Positions 35,201 through 44,617 of a stretch of DNA of 64,000 bases are shown piece after piece. Source of the stretch: an uncultured bacterium (GTDB lineage: Bacteria > Vulcanimicrobiota > Xenobia > Xenobiales > Xenobiaceae); assembly GCA_934636825.1 (NCBI GenBank), contig CAKUBG010000001.1, positions 248,001 to 312,000 on the forward strand, in the 5' to 3' direction. Every line of letters starts with the position of its first letter. Position 1 is the first letter of the stretch. The notes beneath the pieces were generated by a model, which ran no database searches, was not told the DNA's origin, and saw only the letters and a program-made list of their open reading frames with translations. Both the position numbers and the translations under genes were made by a program.

Positions 35201-36297
35201 TGCAATTCGGGGACGGTAGCGTCTAATTTAACTCGTCCTTGCCAATCTTTTATTTGGCCTGAAGGGCTCCAAATATAAACTTTTCCACCGGCAGAAAGTA
35301 AAGCATCGGCAAATTGAGCCTTCAAATTTTTTATAGAAGCCAAACCGGAAATGAGATCGGCCTCCAAAACAATATTGTCGATAGGTTCTTGGCAATGCGT
35401 AACCATAAGAGAGCCGTGGTTTAGTTTTACGTAGCCTCCATAGTTGAGCTTTTCTAAAGTTTTATTCCAAGTTGAAGCCTTACAATTGACCCAAAGTTTG
35501 CTATTAAGCTGTGCTCCCAGCAAGCGAATAGTTTGAGGTAAGTGATAATATTCGCTCCAACGTGCCAAATCAATATTAGTTAAATTGAGAGCAGCATCGA
35601 AATCTGGAGCCATGTCCAGACGGATTTTACCTGCCAATTCGACTTTGCCATTTTCCGGTGCCCAAGAATTGGCTTTTTGAAGAGGCACAAAGCTGAGAAT
35701 GAACTCTGCTTTATGAGTAGGTCGAGCAATAATACGAAGATTTAATTTATCTAATTGAGCGCAAAAATCACCTCGGCTCCAATCTCGGAAAAAAGCCGAG
35801 CCGTTGTCTAAACTGACAGTTCCTTCATAGCGACAAAAATATTGCTCCCAAGGCCAACGCTCCTTGTCTTTTTTTGGCTTAGTTGACTTTAGCTGAGCAA
35901 AATTAAAATAGCCGTTTTTATCTATTTCCGGGGCTAAACTTAAATTGTGCAAACGTAAGTCGCCCAAAACAGCCATGTAATCCAAACGTCCTAAGCCTCT
36001 AAGCCAATGGAAATCAAGTTCTGCTCTTTCCAAATCGGCTAGAGACTCTCCATCGTCAGATTTTAAAGAAACCCCCTCCAAAACTAAAGACTTTCTACTA
36101 AATTCGGCTCTTTTCAGTTTGACTTGCCCGGTAAAACTATCATTAAGGATACTAAGACCATATTGAGCCAAAGAATCAGTCGATTGAGAAAGACACAAAT
36201 AAAAAAAGACTGCCAGACATAGCAAAAAAGCGGCTAAAGCAGCCGCAACCACGCCCCCGACTTTTAATATATGGCTTGTTAGAGAAAGCTTAGTCAA
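29293..36297 (-). CDS. tamB: TamB-like (DUF490) translocation/lipid-transport protein
   Basis: 2334 aa. One N-terminal membrane anchor (ILKVGGVVAAALAAFLLCLA), then a very long beta-rich periplasmic region with AsmA/TamB-type repeats. The C-terminal TamB domain (about 1950-2334) has the family motif NPPLAEKEIQNLLALGG and ends in a beta signal (GFDQDGEVRPWFQGFWEF). Proteins of this kind form grooves that bridge the two membranes and move phospholipid or help outer-membrane assembly. It is longer than E. coli TamB (about 1260 aa). The start is a TTG at 36297, 3 nt after the upstream stop, with GGGGGA before it. No TamA/BamA gene is near; it ends the long wecA-atp-murA gene run. Confidence 0.85.
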   Translation of the reverse strand: MTKLSLTSHILKVGGVVAAALAAFLLCLAVFFYLCLSQSTDSLAQYGLSILNDSFTGQVKLKRAEFSRKSLVLEGVSLKSDDGESLADLERAELDFHWLRGLGRLDYMAVLGDLRLHNLSLAPEIDKNGYFNFAQLKSTKPKKDKERWPWEQYFCRYEGTVSLDNGSAFFRDWSRGDFCAQLDKLNLRIIARPTHKAEFILSFVPLQKANSWAPENGKVELAGKIRLDMAPDFDAALNLTNIDLARWSEYYHLPQTIRLLGAQLNSKLWVNCKASTWNKTLEKLNYGGYVKLNHGSLMVTHCQEPIDNIVLEADLISGLASIKNLKAQFADALLSAGGKVYIWSPSGQIKDWQGRVKLDATVPELQLRRLSKALGLKFPISGKISTELNVDGALRNPEAKGSIKSAKLAYADQEIRQLNIDISWKDKLLTIENLKAQAASGNIQGHGYALFEGAKPQLVFNLDGQGLSLQGISPVGGHIDQFKVSMVGTADAPFVYGEGSGVGGFSGAASMLESASAQFMMLGDTVSLNNVRAYTNLGQASVPYASYNYKHPYLYASVQTDNLSLPSINVPSIGSVNGTVSGSAQVMGVPTDLNSLSVCAYSQSTNLNLGSLQINNLHGAIGLDRLNVYLPQMTGQAAGGNIFASGWIGLKGGTSSVSMLARDVNIAPFADIVKYDIPLKLNGVGDMGASWFANGADRNNWISLYVEGQTGPQASLQEVAANTTAVAATEATENIAVENSASCANSSQVGVEISPEPTPVPALAPLAKQNNTLLASSAGVAAEKIDDLNLSIKANEADSQAVMQRLGLAYTVAPGFSPFEDPSTYAAAAQGFVGQQGLGFVGWARDLALDGRRLTQDLALEGRLTGRFGAWGQPKDLAFSYFTAISGSPVKFVDQHTLWLAGSGALKNGCLSLHDNLLAWNYWPRSGWEAIPHLEGSAYAFLGPDMARPLQQNGLLYSWLPKIGLVKIEGDIMLGTPLSYQLAAEATDIDIAWLHEQNWLAQAADLLDKANITGGQAKLYAKIGSEHGVPKILPGTWAYIPWFTAGSADNSRVFSGAASLSSEVAFDPKAKGKAAMGAINFERLLVSSSPRDERLFQADGHLANYDSEAVPSGLLQAKGRINDGQVTLNIKANDWNSNHVMALLPSLEGQRQRLSGWLGTDELDVSFDAKRGLLDTLSMEGSMYFHDGNLLLANSLIPIDRLSAKVSRDSNKLIFSDLNLLSGNFLVQGFGWRSSSGRLESKLYAKDIALDSLSYFDPALSDLHGNVDLALCVESDDPSFKAVQAIFAMEGKDVTWGSVPVSLYFPDFRMGTVKSGENGQLYTAKGLGVTADYRDGRIYVNIPSEAVKFSAYRFFEKALLPKEVADRLTEPEDENQKGFRPHPALDNEGNIIGARLDKDPVSFAISGDFNFSPSLGSEGGNWFLGPDGPDFGNDKQPLTFSLQNFQGNMARAALGLPMSQRRFSFSGELGLKGQWYRGHLVEAPAGSLCYNFNISQLAFGSVTVDETENIEKSGEKQEETEKKQPHRVLWRGLTLKQNLKGGYSREEKAGRFIIEPFEFVPERHTFGPEGKDDEEAASGSVSGSANLALTRLPWRSSTGVSSESKNKADSNNKTTASIDANELHLNISQVPISELGSFLFPSLNSGFVENFVLNASGPIYSPVFNMLFNVTNGKAGNLDLASITGAVSGRRDPQSKVYQVKLGTSENTFRNERIKNIVSQGLQELSQSEDYTDGIKIYFGKEKKNDRVFSISGTLPYEVTRVRPKNNGSLVPFWEGTSVSLDGDIDIDADLKDKDLGLLSSVVSDVADSAGNMLGNLHIGGTLMRPEIIGELKVIDGQVNHKKAGTISSLNIEANFSEILDSELKNKYIEQKKHNYIAEHGFGAVLAEHLSRKAQENGQVQNSEIEPKNTDSKEKQSAEKGKFEPLDFSDARFNRFELRKFTGMLGDKPFVVQGRADMDGFTPMDVDLSLSGEQLPLRWGSLFEGRADVDLHLSKAEVSGQELASWKESLRTRAAARPKFGIYSATSKAQVIPIPKMYYLSGKISVPRGDVSVDVSTLTSTSGVSFDWSKLPVDYRIDVNIGEDVWMHALGCRIRAAGELAVVPDKATGKPVIDGEVDLSRGLLAIPLYDLKFKVRSGKAVFNHSQMPELRDVTADAQVDDYEVTAFVSGAYPNIKVEFVSNPPLAEKEIQNLLALGGFAKYTPSNSGAQMVHAPGNTTGSQAVSTDLNLSTSGISMLSKIISSPLTQEISRMLFLSDFSVDITSPHGYSFKIAKSIDSKDRFLFTLTRSLNTQTGQDESVYGIEWRFKNNMLFRLGFDQDGEVRPWFQGFWEF

Positions 36298-36300
36298 GGT

Positions 36301-37287
36301 TTATCCCCCGGTTTTGACTTTTTCTATTTGTGCCACTTCGACCGAACTGCATCCTAAAACAGAACAATATTGAGGATTATCAGCTACTTTTACCGGAATG
36401 GAAAAATAATCTTGCAAGAATTTATCTATTCCAGCAGTTTGCGTTCCACCGCCCACTAAAAGAATACCGCTGTCAACCAAATCGGCAGAGAGCTCACAGG
36501 GAGTCTCCAACATAACATCTTGGATAGCCCTGACTATATCATTTAAGGGGCGAGCTAAGCAAGAATTGATAACAGAAGAAGAAACCAAACGCTCGCAAGG
36601 CAAACCGCTTACCAAATCAAAGCCGTTAATTTTCATTTCCTTGGGAACTTCCAAAGGTATAGCCGAAGCGAGGCTCTTCTTTAACGTCTCTACCACACTT
36701 TCGGAGACAGAAACATTGTATTGACGACGTAAAACTCGAGCTATTTCCGCTGAGAAATCGCCACTTCCCACATTGGCTGTAGCCGAAACGATAATTTCAT
36801 TGGCACTTAGTACCGAGACTTCAGTCTTGCCATCACCAATATCGACAAGCAAAATACCACCGGGCAAGTCCATATCAGCACCAGCTCCTAACGCGGCAGC
36901 CAAAGGAGAAGGAACAAAATTGCAAGAGACAGCTCCTAAACAATCAAAAAGCTGCTGCCAACAAATTTTATCCACACTGCCAACCGAAGCAGGCAAAGTT
37001 ACGCGAGCTTTTATACGACGCGCTTTGGAAAGTTTGCGCAAATGAAAGCGTAATAAAGCTTCGGCTAAGGAGAAATCACGTATGCGACCGCGCTTGATGG
37101 GATAGACGCTAGACAAAGCCGCAAGAGGTTTGTCTGCTAAGTCCAAAGCAGCGCGGCCAACCGCTTTTATATGACCAGAGTTGCAATCTACAGCAACTAA
37201 AGAAGGCTCGTCGACAATAACTTTGCCGTCAATACTTAAGCGTAAATTAGCGCTGCCAAAATCCAAATTAACGTGCAAAAAAAACAA
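36301..37287 (-). CDS. Divergent MreB/Mbl-like bacterial actin
   Basis: 328 aa, slightly shorter than MreB (about 340). Actin-fold motifs are present but altered: phosphate 1 LDFGSANLRLSIDG (MreB: DLGTANT), PSLVAVD, YPIKRGRIRDF, phosphate 2 VDIGDGKTEVSV (MreB: VDIGGGTTEV), NVGSGDFSAEI, GLPCERLVSSS, adenosine motif GILLVGGGTQTAGID, and NPQYCSVLG. The Gly-to-Asp and Thr-to-Lys changes in phosphate 2 may weaken ATP hydrolysis. It sits between murA and tamB, the place where Firmicutes often keep mbl near murA. The start is unsure: TTG at 37287 or 37278, neither with a strong ribosome site. A role in envelope spatial organisation is inference. Confidence 0.8.
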   Translation of the reverse strand: MFFLHVNLDFGSANLRLSIDGKVIVDEPSLVAVDCNSGHIKAVGRAALDLADKPLAALSSVYPIKRGRIRDFSLAEALLRFHLRKLSKARRIKARVTLPASVGSVDKICWQQLFDCLGAVSCNFVPSPLAAALGAGADMDLPGGILLVDIGDGKTEVSVLSANEIIVSATANVGSGDFSAEIARVLRRQYNVSVSESVVETLKKSLASAIPLEVPKEMKINGFDLVSGLPCERLVSSSVINSCLARPLNDIVRAIQDVMLETPCELSADLVDSGILLVGGGTQTAGIDKFLQDYFSIPVKVADNPQYCSVLGCSSVEVAQIEKVKTGG

Positions 37288-37379
37288 AGCCGACGAGCCC
37301 CTGCGATATAAAAAGCTAAATTAAAAGAAGAGAATTAGACGAACGTACCCCAAATGCCATCATATAAAAAGTGCTGGCT

Positions 37380-38669
37380 TTACGATACTTGCGGTACTTG
37401 CGGCAATGGTCCTTCAACTCTTTCTATTTGAGCTCCCAAAGCGGTAAGCTTTTGTTCGAGATGCTGATAACCGCGATCAATATATTTGACACCGCGTATA
37501 ATAGTCTCACCTTCGGCCGCTAAACCGGCCAAAACCAAAGCGCCACCGGCTCTAATATCTGGAGCATCCACGGGAGCACCAACCAATTTTTCCACACCGC
37601 GAATACGTACATGTTTGCCAGAAGCCAGTAGATCAGCACCTAAACGCACTAATTCCATAACATACATAAAGCGACTGTCAAAAATAGTTTCAGATAAAGC
37701 ACTCACGCCTTTAGCTAAAGTAAGAGCAGCTACTATTTGCGGATGCAAATCGGTAGGGAAACCTGGATAAGGAGCGGTGGCTATTTCCAAAGGCAAAATA
37801 GGACGACGTCCTTTTACACGCACGAAATGATCGCCAACAATAACTTCCTGGCCGGCTTTTTCCAATTGAGCCAAGAGAGCGCCACTATATTCGGCGTCAA
37901 ACTTCTCTATCGTAACATCGCCGCCGGTAATAACAGCACCTAAAAGATAGGTACAACCTTCGATACGATCGGCAATAATAGAATGTTTGGCACCGTGCAA
38001 CTTCTTAACGCCTTCAATTTGTAAAGTCTGAGTACCAATGCCACTAATTTTGGCTCCCATTTTGATAAGAAATTCAGCCAAGTCGGAAATTTCCGGTTCT
38101 CTGGCGCAACCTTCCAAAATGGTAGTACCTTCAGCCATAGTGGCGGCCATCATGGCATTTTTGGTAGCTCCGACACTGACAGATTGGAAGAGGATATGAG
38201 CTCCTTTCAATCCTTTGGCCTTAGCTTTAACAAATCCACCTTCAACGGTTACTTCAGCGCCTAATTTTTTAAAGGCTTCAATATGGAAGTTGACAGGACG
38301 AGGGCCCAAGCGGCATCCGCCGGGCATACTGACTTCACCTTCTCCGCAACGAGCCAACAAGGGCCCCATTACATCGAAAGAAGCGTTCATCTTGCGCACC
38401 AACTCTTCAGGAGCACGAGTAGTTTTCAAATGTGAAGAGTCAAGATACATACGACCGAGAGCAGCATCGAAATCTACTTTTACGCCAATTTCACGCAAAA
38501 TATCGGCCATAACCCTAACATCAGAGATATTGGGAACTCGCTCTAACTCAACTACACCTTGGGCTAAGATAGAAGCTGCCATAATTGGCAAACAAGCATT
38601 CTTAGCTCCGCTGGCCTCCAAAGATCCGACTAAGGGCCTTCCTCCCTTAATAACCAGTCTGCTGGCCAT
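37380..38669 (-). CDS. murA: UDP-N-acetylglucosamine 1-carboxyvinyltransferase
   Basis: First committed step of peptidoglycan synthesis: enolpyruvyl transfer from PEP to UDP-GlcNAc in the cytoplasm. 429 aa, the usual length. Lys23 in SGAKNACLP and catalytic Cys119 in MPGGCRLGPRP are present, so the enzyme should be of the fosfomycin-sensitive Cys type. Also seen: RPTEI-region equivalent SDLAEFLIKMGAKISGIGT and PGFPTDLHPQ. The ATG lies 3 nt after the atpC stop with no clear Shine-Dalgarno, implying translational coupling to atpC. Confidence 0.95.
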   Translation of the reverse strand: MASRLVIKGGRPLVGSLEASGAKNACLPIMAASILAQGVVELERVPNISDVRVMADILREIGVKVDFDAALGRMYLDSSHLKTTRAPEELVRKMNASFDVMGPLLARCGEGEVSMPGGCRLGPRPVNFHIEAFKKLGAEVTVEGGFVKAKAKGLKGAHILFQSVSVGATKNAMMAATMAEGTTILEGCAREPEISDLAEFLIKMGAKISGIGTQTLQIEGVKKLHGAKHSIIADRIEGCTYLLGAVITGGDVTIEKFDAEYSGALLAQLEKAGQEVIVGDHFVRVKGRRPILPLEIATAPYPGFPTDLHPQIVAALTLAKGVSALSETIFDSRFMYVMELVRLGADLLASGKHVRIRGVEKLVGAPVDAPDIRAGGALVLAGLAAEGETIIRGVKYIDRGYQHLEQKLTALGAQIERVEGPLPQVPQVS

Positions 38670-38672
38670 AAT

Positions 38673-39044
38673 TTAAACACTCGCTTTCAACTTAACTTTG
38701 GCCGCATAAAGCAACTCAGCTTCATATCTCTCGTCCAGATCGGCAGGCTTTTCATCCATGCTCAGATCGTCAGGCAAGTCTTCTTCTCTCCAAACTCTGT
38801 CCACTAAAACGCTGACATTATTGTCTTGAACTTGTACGAAGCCACCAGTCGCCGCCAACATTTGCTCATTACCATCTGTTTTAAAGACGATAAGACCTGG
38901 TTGAAGGAGAGCCAAAAGGGGCGCGTGATTAGCCAAAATACACATTTGCCCCTTAACGCCAGCCAAAGAAACTTGGCTAACTTCTCCGCTAAAAATACGA
39001 CTGCTCGGGGTGACAATTTCTAAATGGAATAACAAATCGCTCAT
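38673..39044 (-). CDS. atpC: ATP synthase F1 epsilon subunit
   Basis: 123 aa. Opens LLFHLEIVTPSSRIFSGEV and has GQMCILANHAPLLALLQPG, the conserved beta-sandwich of epsilon. The C-terminal helical part is short and acidic. Part of the central stalk that couples rotation to catalysis and can inhibit ATP hydrolysis. GGGAGG precedes the ATG; last subunit gene of the atp cluster. Confidence 0.95.
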   Translation of the reverse strand: MSDLLFHLEIVTPSSRIFSGEVSQVSLAGVKGQMCILANHAPLLALLQPGLIVFKTDGNEQMLAATGGFVQVQDNNVSVLVDRVWREEDLPDDLSMDEKPADLDERYEAELLYAAKVKLKASV

Positions 39045-39067
39045 AATGGCCTCCCGCCAAAAAGATC

Positions 39068-40522
<1,455 letters not shown>

Positions 40523-40577
40523 ATTTTCCTCCTACAAAGGCGGCCTTCAGCCACCGCGATGCTGCCTAAAAAGCCTA

Positions 40578-41495
40578 CTAATTGTTAAGCGCTTCAGCAC
40601 CGCTAGAGATCTCAATAATCTCGGTAGTAATATTATTCTGACGTACACGGTAATACTTCAAGGTGAGCTCTGAAGCCAACTTATCGGCATTTTCCGTAGC
40701 GTTAGTCATAGCCCTCAAGCGTGAACCGAATTCGGAAGTTTTAGATTCAAAAAGCATTTGAGAAACGATTGCCCGCAAATACATGGGGACGACTTTCTCT
40801 AGAGCCGAATGGCAATCAGGTTCGAAAGTATAATCGGCGAAACTAGAATTTCGCTTAGTTTCAGTTTTGCTCGAATCAGCTTTCTTGCCAGAGCCTTTTT
40901 TTTCATTGCCCTTTTCTTGAGAGTTGAGAGCGGCCATAGGCAGAAGGAGTTGTTTGGTGGGCTCACACACCAAAGTGCTTACCGCCTTAGTATAGACTCC
41001 CCAAACCTCATCTACTTCGCCATCTAAAAACCACTTAGTTATCATATCTGATAACTCGGCAGCCAAGTCAAAACCGGCTTCCCACTTCAAATAAGTTTTA
41101 TTTGGCTCGTAGCCGCCTCTGACCACACCGCGAGCTGCTTTGCCACCTAAGCAAATAAGCTTAGTCGGGCGAAAGGGAAGCTCGCCGAGCGTCTTGAGCG
41201 CAATTTTATTCAGGCTGGAATTATAGCCGCCGCACAGACCATTATCAGCACCGACAACTATTACACCTATATTTTTAACTTCACGACTCTCTAACAAAGG
41301 ATGCTTAGAATCTTGAATTTGCTGCGAAAGCTCACCAATGACCTCTCGCAACTTATCGGCGTAAGGACGGCCCTCGATAGCCTGAGATTCGACTTTGCGA
41401 ATCTGCGAACTGGCCACCATCTTCATGGCATTGGTAATTTGACCGATGCTTTTGACGGAGCGAATACGCTGTTTTAATTCTCTGTCGCTAGCCAT
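40578..41495 (-). CDS. atpG: ATP synthase F1 gamma subunit
   Basis: Central rotor shaft, 305 aa. Opens with the conserved LKQRIRSVKSIGQITNAMKM and ends with YYRVRQNNITTEIIEI. A Lys/Ser-rich insertion (QEKGNEKKGSGKKADSSK and flanks, about residues 196-225) lies in the globular domain facing away from the hexamer. It makes the protein about 20 residues longer than usual. It is lower in complexity than the rest and absent from the homologues I know. Good ribosome site AAGGAG. Confidence 0.95.
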   Translation of the reverse strand: MASDRELKQRIRSVKSIGQITNAMKMVASSQIRKVESQAIEGRPYADKLREVIGELSQQIQDSKHPLLESREVKNIGVIVVGADNGLCGGYNSSLNKIALKTLGELPFRPTKLICLGGKAARGVVRGGYEPNKTYLKWEAGFDLAAELSDMITKWFLDGEVDEVWGVYTKAVSTLVCEPTKQLLLPMAALNSQEKGNEKKGSGKKADSSKTETKRNSSFADYTFEPDCHSALEKVVPMYLRAIVSQMLFESKTSEFGSRLRAMTNATENADKLASELTLKYYRVRQNNITTEIIEISSGAEALNN

Positions 41496-41523
41496 GATTC
41501 TCCTTGAAAAAAGTTAACTGCGA

Positions 41524-43044
41524 CTACTTAGCCGAAGGTGTGAATCCTTGTTTGAACTCTTTGATGGCTTCAACAAGCTTATCGGAAGTAGCATCTTCCA
41601 GCTTGCCGGTTTCTTTAATAGCGCCCAAAATATCTTTATGGGACGCTTTCATAAACTTCAAAAATTCACTTTCGAAGCGAGAGACATCAACTAATTCAAT
41701 ATCATCAAGGTATCCCTTAGTTACGGCAAAGATGATTGCCACTTGTAACTCCGCACTCATAGGCACATACTGCCTCTGATTGAGAACGGCTGTAACCCTG
41801 TCACCTCGAGCCAATTGAGCGCGGCTGACAGCATCAAGTTCGTCGGCACTAAGCTTCGCGTAGGCAGCCAAAGCATGATACTGAGCTAAGTCCATACGCA
41901 GAGGGCCGGCTACTTGCTTAACGGCTTTCATTTGAGCAGCGCCACCTACACGAGATACCGAAAGACCCACATCTACAGCCGGACGAGTACCGGAATAGAA
42001 CAAATCGGAGTTAAGATAAATCTGACCGTCGGTAATGGAAATTACGTTTGTAGGAATATAAGCAGAAACGTCACCCAACTGAGTTTCGATAATAGGCAAA
42101 GCAGTCATAGAACCGCCACCCAATTCATCGGATAATTTAGCAGCTCTCTCTAAAAGACGAGAGTGCAAATAGAAGACGTCGCCGGGATAAGCTTCACGCC
42201 CCGGAGGACGACGCAAAAGCAAAGATATTTCGCGGTATGCCTTAGCATGTTTAGAAAGATCATCATAGATGATCAGTACATGCTTGCCGTTATACATCAT
42301 GTGCTCACCGATAGCGCAACCAGTATAAGGAGCCAAATAAAGCAATGAAGGGGATTCGTTGGCATTAGCCACTACCACAGCGCACTTATGCATAACGCCT
42401 TCGCGCTTTAAAGTTTCCACCAAAGTAGCCACAGAGTTGGCTTTTTGGCCGATAGCTACGTAAATGCAGTAAATATCGGAATCTTTTTGGTTGATCATAG
42501 CGTCGACAGCGATAGCGGTTTTACCTAACTGACGGTCACCAATAATCAATTCGCGTTGTCCACGGCCTACTGGCACCAAAGCGTCGATAGCTTTTAATCC
42601 GGTTTGCATGGGCTCGCCTACAGAGCGGCGCTCAATTACGGTAGGAGCGGTAAACTCGATAGTGCGTTTCTCGGTAGAGGCGATGGGCCCCAAACCGTCG
42701 ATAGGCTGTCCTAAGGCGTTTACCACACGACCGAACATGCATTCACCAACTGGAACCTCAGCAATACGATCGGTACGCTCTACGCGGTCGCCTTCACGGA
42801 TTTCATCGTCAGGCCCCATGACGATACAGCCGATGCAATCCTCTTCGAGGTTCATGATCATACCGTAAAGACCGTTCGGGAAGCGCAACAACTCACCGGC
42901 GCGGGCATCTTTAAGGCCATATACTGTAGCGATATTGTCGCCTACTTGGATAACAGTTCCGTATGAAGTTTCTTCTACTTCAGGATTGTATCCGTCTATC
43001 TGCTGGCGCAGAATTTCAGATATTTCGTCTGAACGAATTGCCAT
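41524..43044 (-). CDS. atpA: ATP synthase F1 alpha subunit
   Basis: Regulatory nucleotide-binding subunit, 506 aa. P-loop GDRQLGKTAIAVD, GYNPEVEETSYGTVIQVGDNIATVYG at the beta-barrel crown, LLRRPPGREAYPGDVFYLHSRLLERAA, and ISITDGQIYL. The start is the ATG at 43044 with GGAGG 6 nt upstream; an in-frame TTG at 43056 lies inside that ribosome site and is rejected. Confidence 0.97.
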   Translation of the reverse strand: MAIRSDEISEILRQQIDGYNPEVEETSYGTVIQVGDNIATVYGLKDARAGELLRFPNGLYGMIMNLEEDCIGCIVMGPDDEIREGDRVERTDRIAEVPVGECMFGRVVNALGQPIDGLGPIASTEKRTIEFTAPTVIERRSVGEPMQTGLKAIDALVPVGRGQRELIIGDRQLGKTAIAVDAMINQKDSDIYCIYVAIGQKANSVATLVETLKREGVMHKCAVVVANANESPSLLYLAPYTGCAIGEHMMYNGKHVLIIYDDLSKHAKAYREISLLLRRPPGREAYPGDVFYLHSRLLERAAKLSDELGGGSMTALPIIETQLGDVSAYIPTNVISITDGQIYLNSDLFYSGTRPAVDVGLSVSRVGGAAQMKAVKQVAGPLRMDLAQYHALAAYAKLSADELDAVSRAQLARGDRVTAVLNQRQYVPMSAELQVAIIFAVTKGYLDDIELVDVSRFESEFLKFMKASHKDILGAIKETGKLEDATSDKLVEAIKEFKQGFTPSAK

Positions 43045-43077
43045 ATTTTCCTCCAAAGAGTTGTGAAAAGCGGAACC

Positions 43078-43623
43078 TTAGGAACGCTTAGGGGCCATAA
43101 GGTTATGAATGTTGCCGAGATGGCGCTTTATGCTGCCGTCATAGAGACATCCGCCGTATTTCACGACCAAACCGCCGATAAGCTCAGGGCGAACAACTGT
43201 TTGCATCTTAATCTTTTTGCCTGTAATTTTGTTAAGGTGAGTTTCAATGAAGATGCAAAGCTGCATATCCAGCTCGGAAGCAGACTCAACAGTCACTTCA
43301 ACTATGCCATTCTCTTCGCAGAATTGCCTTTTAAAACACTCGATAATGTCGTTAAGGCAAGCTTCGCGCCCCTTATCTATAAGCACGAATAAGAAATTGA
43401 AAGCGCGGACGGAAATTTTATCAGCAAAAACAGCCTGTATAATTTTTTTCTTTATGGGACGAGCTACAGCCGGAGAAACCAGACACTGATTCAGTTGAGC
43501 GTGTTCAGACAGCTCTTTTTGAATAATGCGCAGCTCTTTAAGCTGCTCTCTTTGCTGCTTCTTGGCACTGGCAGAAGCGTAAAGGGCAGCGGCGTAGCGT
43601 TTGGCCAATGATTCATCAAGCAT
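43078..43623 (-). CDS. atpH: ATP synthase F1 delta subunit
   Basis: Peripheral stalk cap, 181 aa. Helical N domain (AKRYAAALYASA), conserved DKGREACLNDIIECF, and the C-terminal PELIGGLVVKYGGCLYDGSIKRHL. It overlaps the preceding b-type subunit gene by 8 nt, indicating coupled translation. Confidence 0.93.
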   Translation of the reverse strand: MLDESLAKRYAAALYASASAKKQQREQLKELRIIQKELSEHAQLNQCLVSPAVARPIKKKIIQAVFADKISVRAFNFLFVLIDKGREACLNDIIECFKRQFCEENGIVEVTVESASELDMQLCIFIETHLNKITGKKIKMQTVVRPELIGGLVVKYGGCLYDGSIKRHLGNIHNLMAPKRS

Positions 43624-44101
43624 GCTCAGCCCTCATCTTTGTCAAGAAATTTTCAATTATGTTCTGAGAGACAGACTCGTCTAAAGAAGCGCGAATAATC
43701 GATTCGGCACGTTCTGTAATTTTGTCGGCCATATGCGACTGGAGCTCGTCTTGTACTTTAGAGCGCAAAGAGGAAGCCTCATCGTGAGCACTCGACAAAA
43801 CGGCAGCAGCCTCTTCTTCGGCATGCTCTTGACCTTCGCTGATTATTTGCTCGGCATCAAGCTTAGCTTTAGCTTCAATTTCTTCCAACTCAACAGGAAG
43901 ATTTTGCAACTTAGCATTCCATTCGGCAGCCTGTTTTTGAGCCTGGCATAAAATATCTTCAGCTTCAGATATACGATCTTGAGCTGATTTGGCGCGATCT
44001 TTGGCTACTTGGGCCAAAGTATCGTAAAGTACAAATTTTAAGCCGTAAAGGAGGATGCAAAAGCTCAAAAGACCGGCAAAGAAATCAAATGAGTTGGTCA
44101 T
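43616..44101 (-). CDS. atpF: ATP synthase b-type subunit, second copy (b or b')
   Basis: 161 aa. One N-terminal membrane span (FFAGLLSFCILLYGLKFVLY) and a long charged helix with the b-family heptads (AEDILCQAQKQAAEWNAKL, EAKAKLDAEQIISEG). GGAGAG lies before the ATG; it overlaps the first b-type gene by 4 nt and atpH by 8 nt. Two different b-type genes in tandem mean a heterodimeric peripheral stalk, the arrangement of cyanobacteria, some proteobacteria and others. Which of the two is b and which b' cannot be settled by eye. Confidence 0.88.
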   Translation of the reverse strand: MTNSFDFFAGLLSFCILLYGLKFVLYDTLAQVAKDRAKSAQDRISEAEDILCQAQKQAAEWNAKLQNLPVELEEIEAKAKLDAEQIISEGQEHAEEEAAAVLSSAHDEASSLRSKVQDELQSHMADKITERAESIIRASLDESVSQNIIENFLTKMRAEHA

Positions 44102-44604
44102 TTCACGCTCTCCTTTACAAATTTTTCGACACGCTCGCGCTCGCGACCGCTAGTAAGACCAGAAAGTATGCGCCAAGCAGCTTCCGAAGCTAACTTGGAC
44201 ACAACCGAATCGAGCTCAGCTTCGACGCGGCAACGCTCTTCTTTAACCGAAGTTTTAGCTTCTTCGATAATAGTCTCGGATTCAGCTTTAGCTTTGGTCA
44301 AGCGTTCCTGACGAAGATTTTCAGCTTCTTTCTGGGCTGCTTGTACTTGCTCAAGAGCTTTTTTTCTGGCCAGACGGACTTTTTCTTCATATTCAGTCTT
44401 AGCCTTGATCGTCGTTTCATTCAATTCCTGAGCCCGGCTTACCTTATCAGCAGTTTGCACTTTACGCTCGCGACGAGCTGCCAACATAGGTTTGTAAAGA
44501 ATCTGACTCATCAACAGATGGAAAACGTAGAAAAGGAACACCTGAACAACTATCATTAGCGGCTCAGAGCCCATATTCTTCAACAAGGCGAGGATTATGT
44601 CCAT
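44098..44604 (-). CDS. atpF: ATP synthase b-type subunit, first copy (b or b')
   Basis: 168 aa. Membrane span IVVQVFLFYVFHLLMSQILY followed by KPMLAARRERKVQTADKV, matching the family F-LYKPil-ll-eRr-i, then a long coiled coil. The start is the ATG at 44604 with AGGAGG 5 nt before it; an in-frame GTG at 44610 falls inside the ribosome site. The Shine-Dalgarno begins directly next to the end of a TnpB right-end remnant (44618-44802), so transcripts from atpE must pass through that remnant to reach this gene. Confidence 0.88.
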   Translation of the reverse strand: MDIILALLKNMGSEPLMIVVQVFLFYVFHLLMSQILYKPMLAARRERKVQTADKVSRAQELNETTIKAKTEYEEKVRLARKKALEQVQAAQKEAENLRQERLTKAKAESETIIEEAKTSVKEERCRVEAELDSVVSKLASEAAWRILSGLTSGRERERVEKFVKESVK

Positions 44605-44617
44605 CGACACCTCCTAA

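Noticed and set aside
41524..43056. TTG at 43056 as atpA start, and GTG at 44610 as atpF start
   Set aside because: Both codons overlap the Shine-Dalgarno of the downstream ATG, which has ideal spacing.
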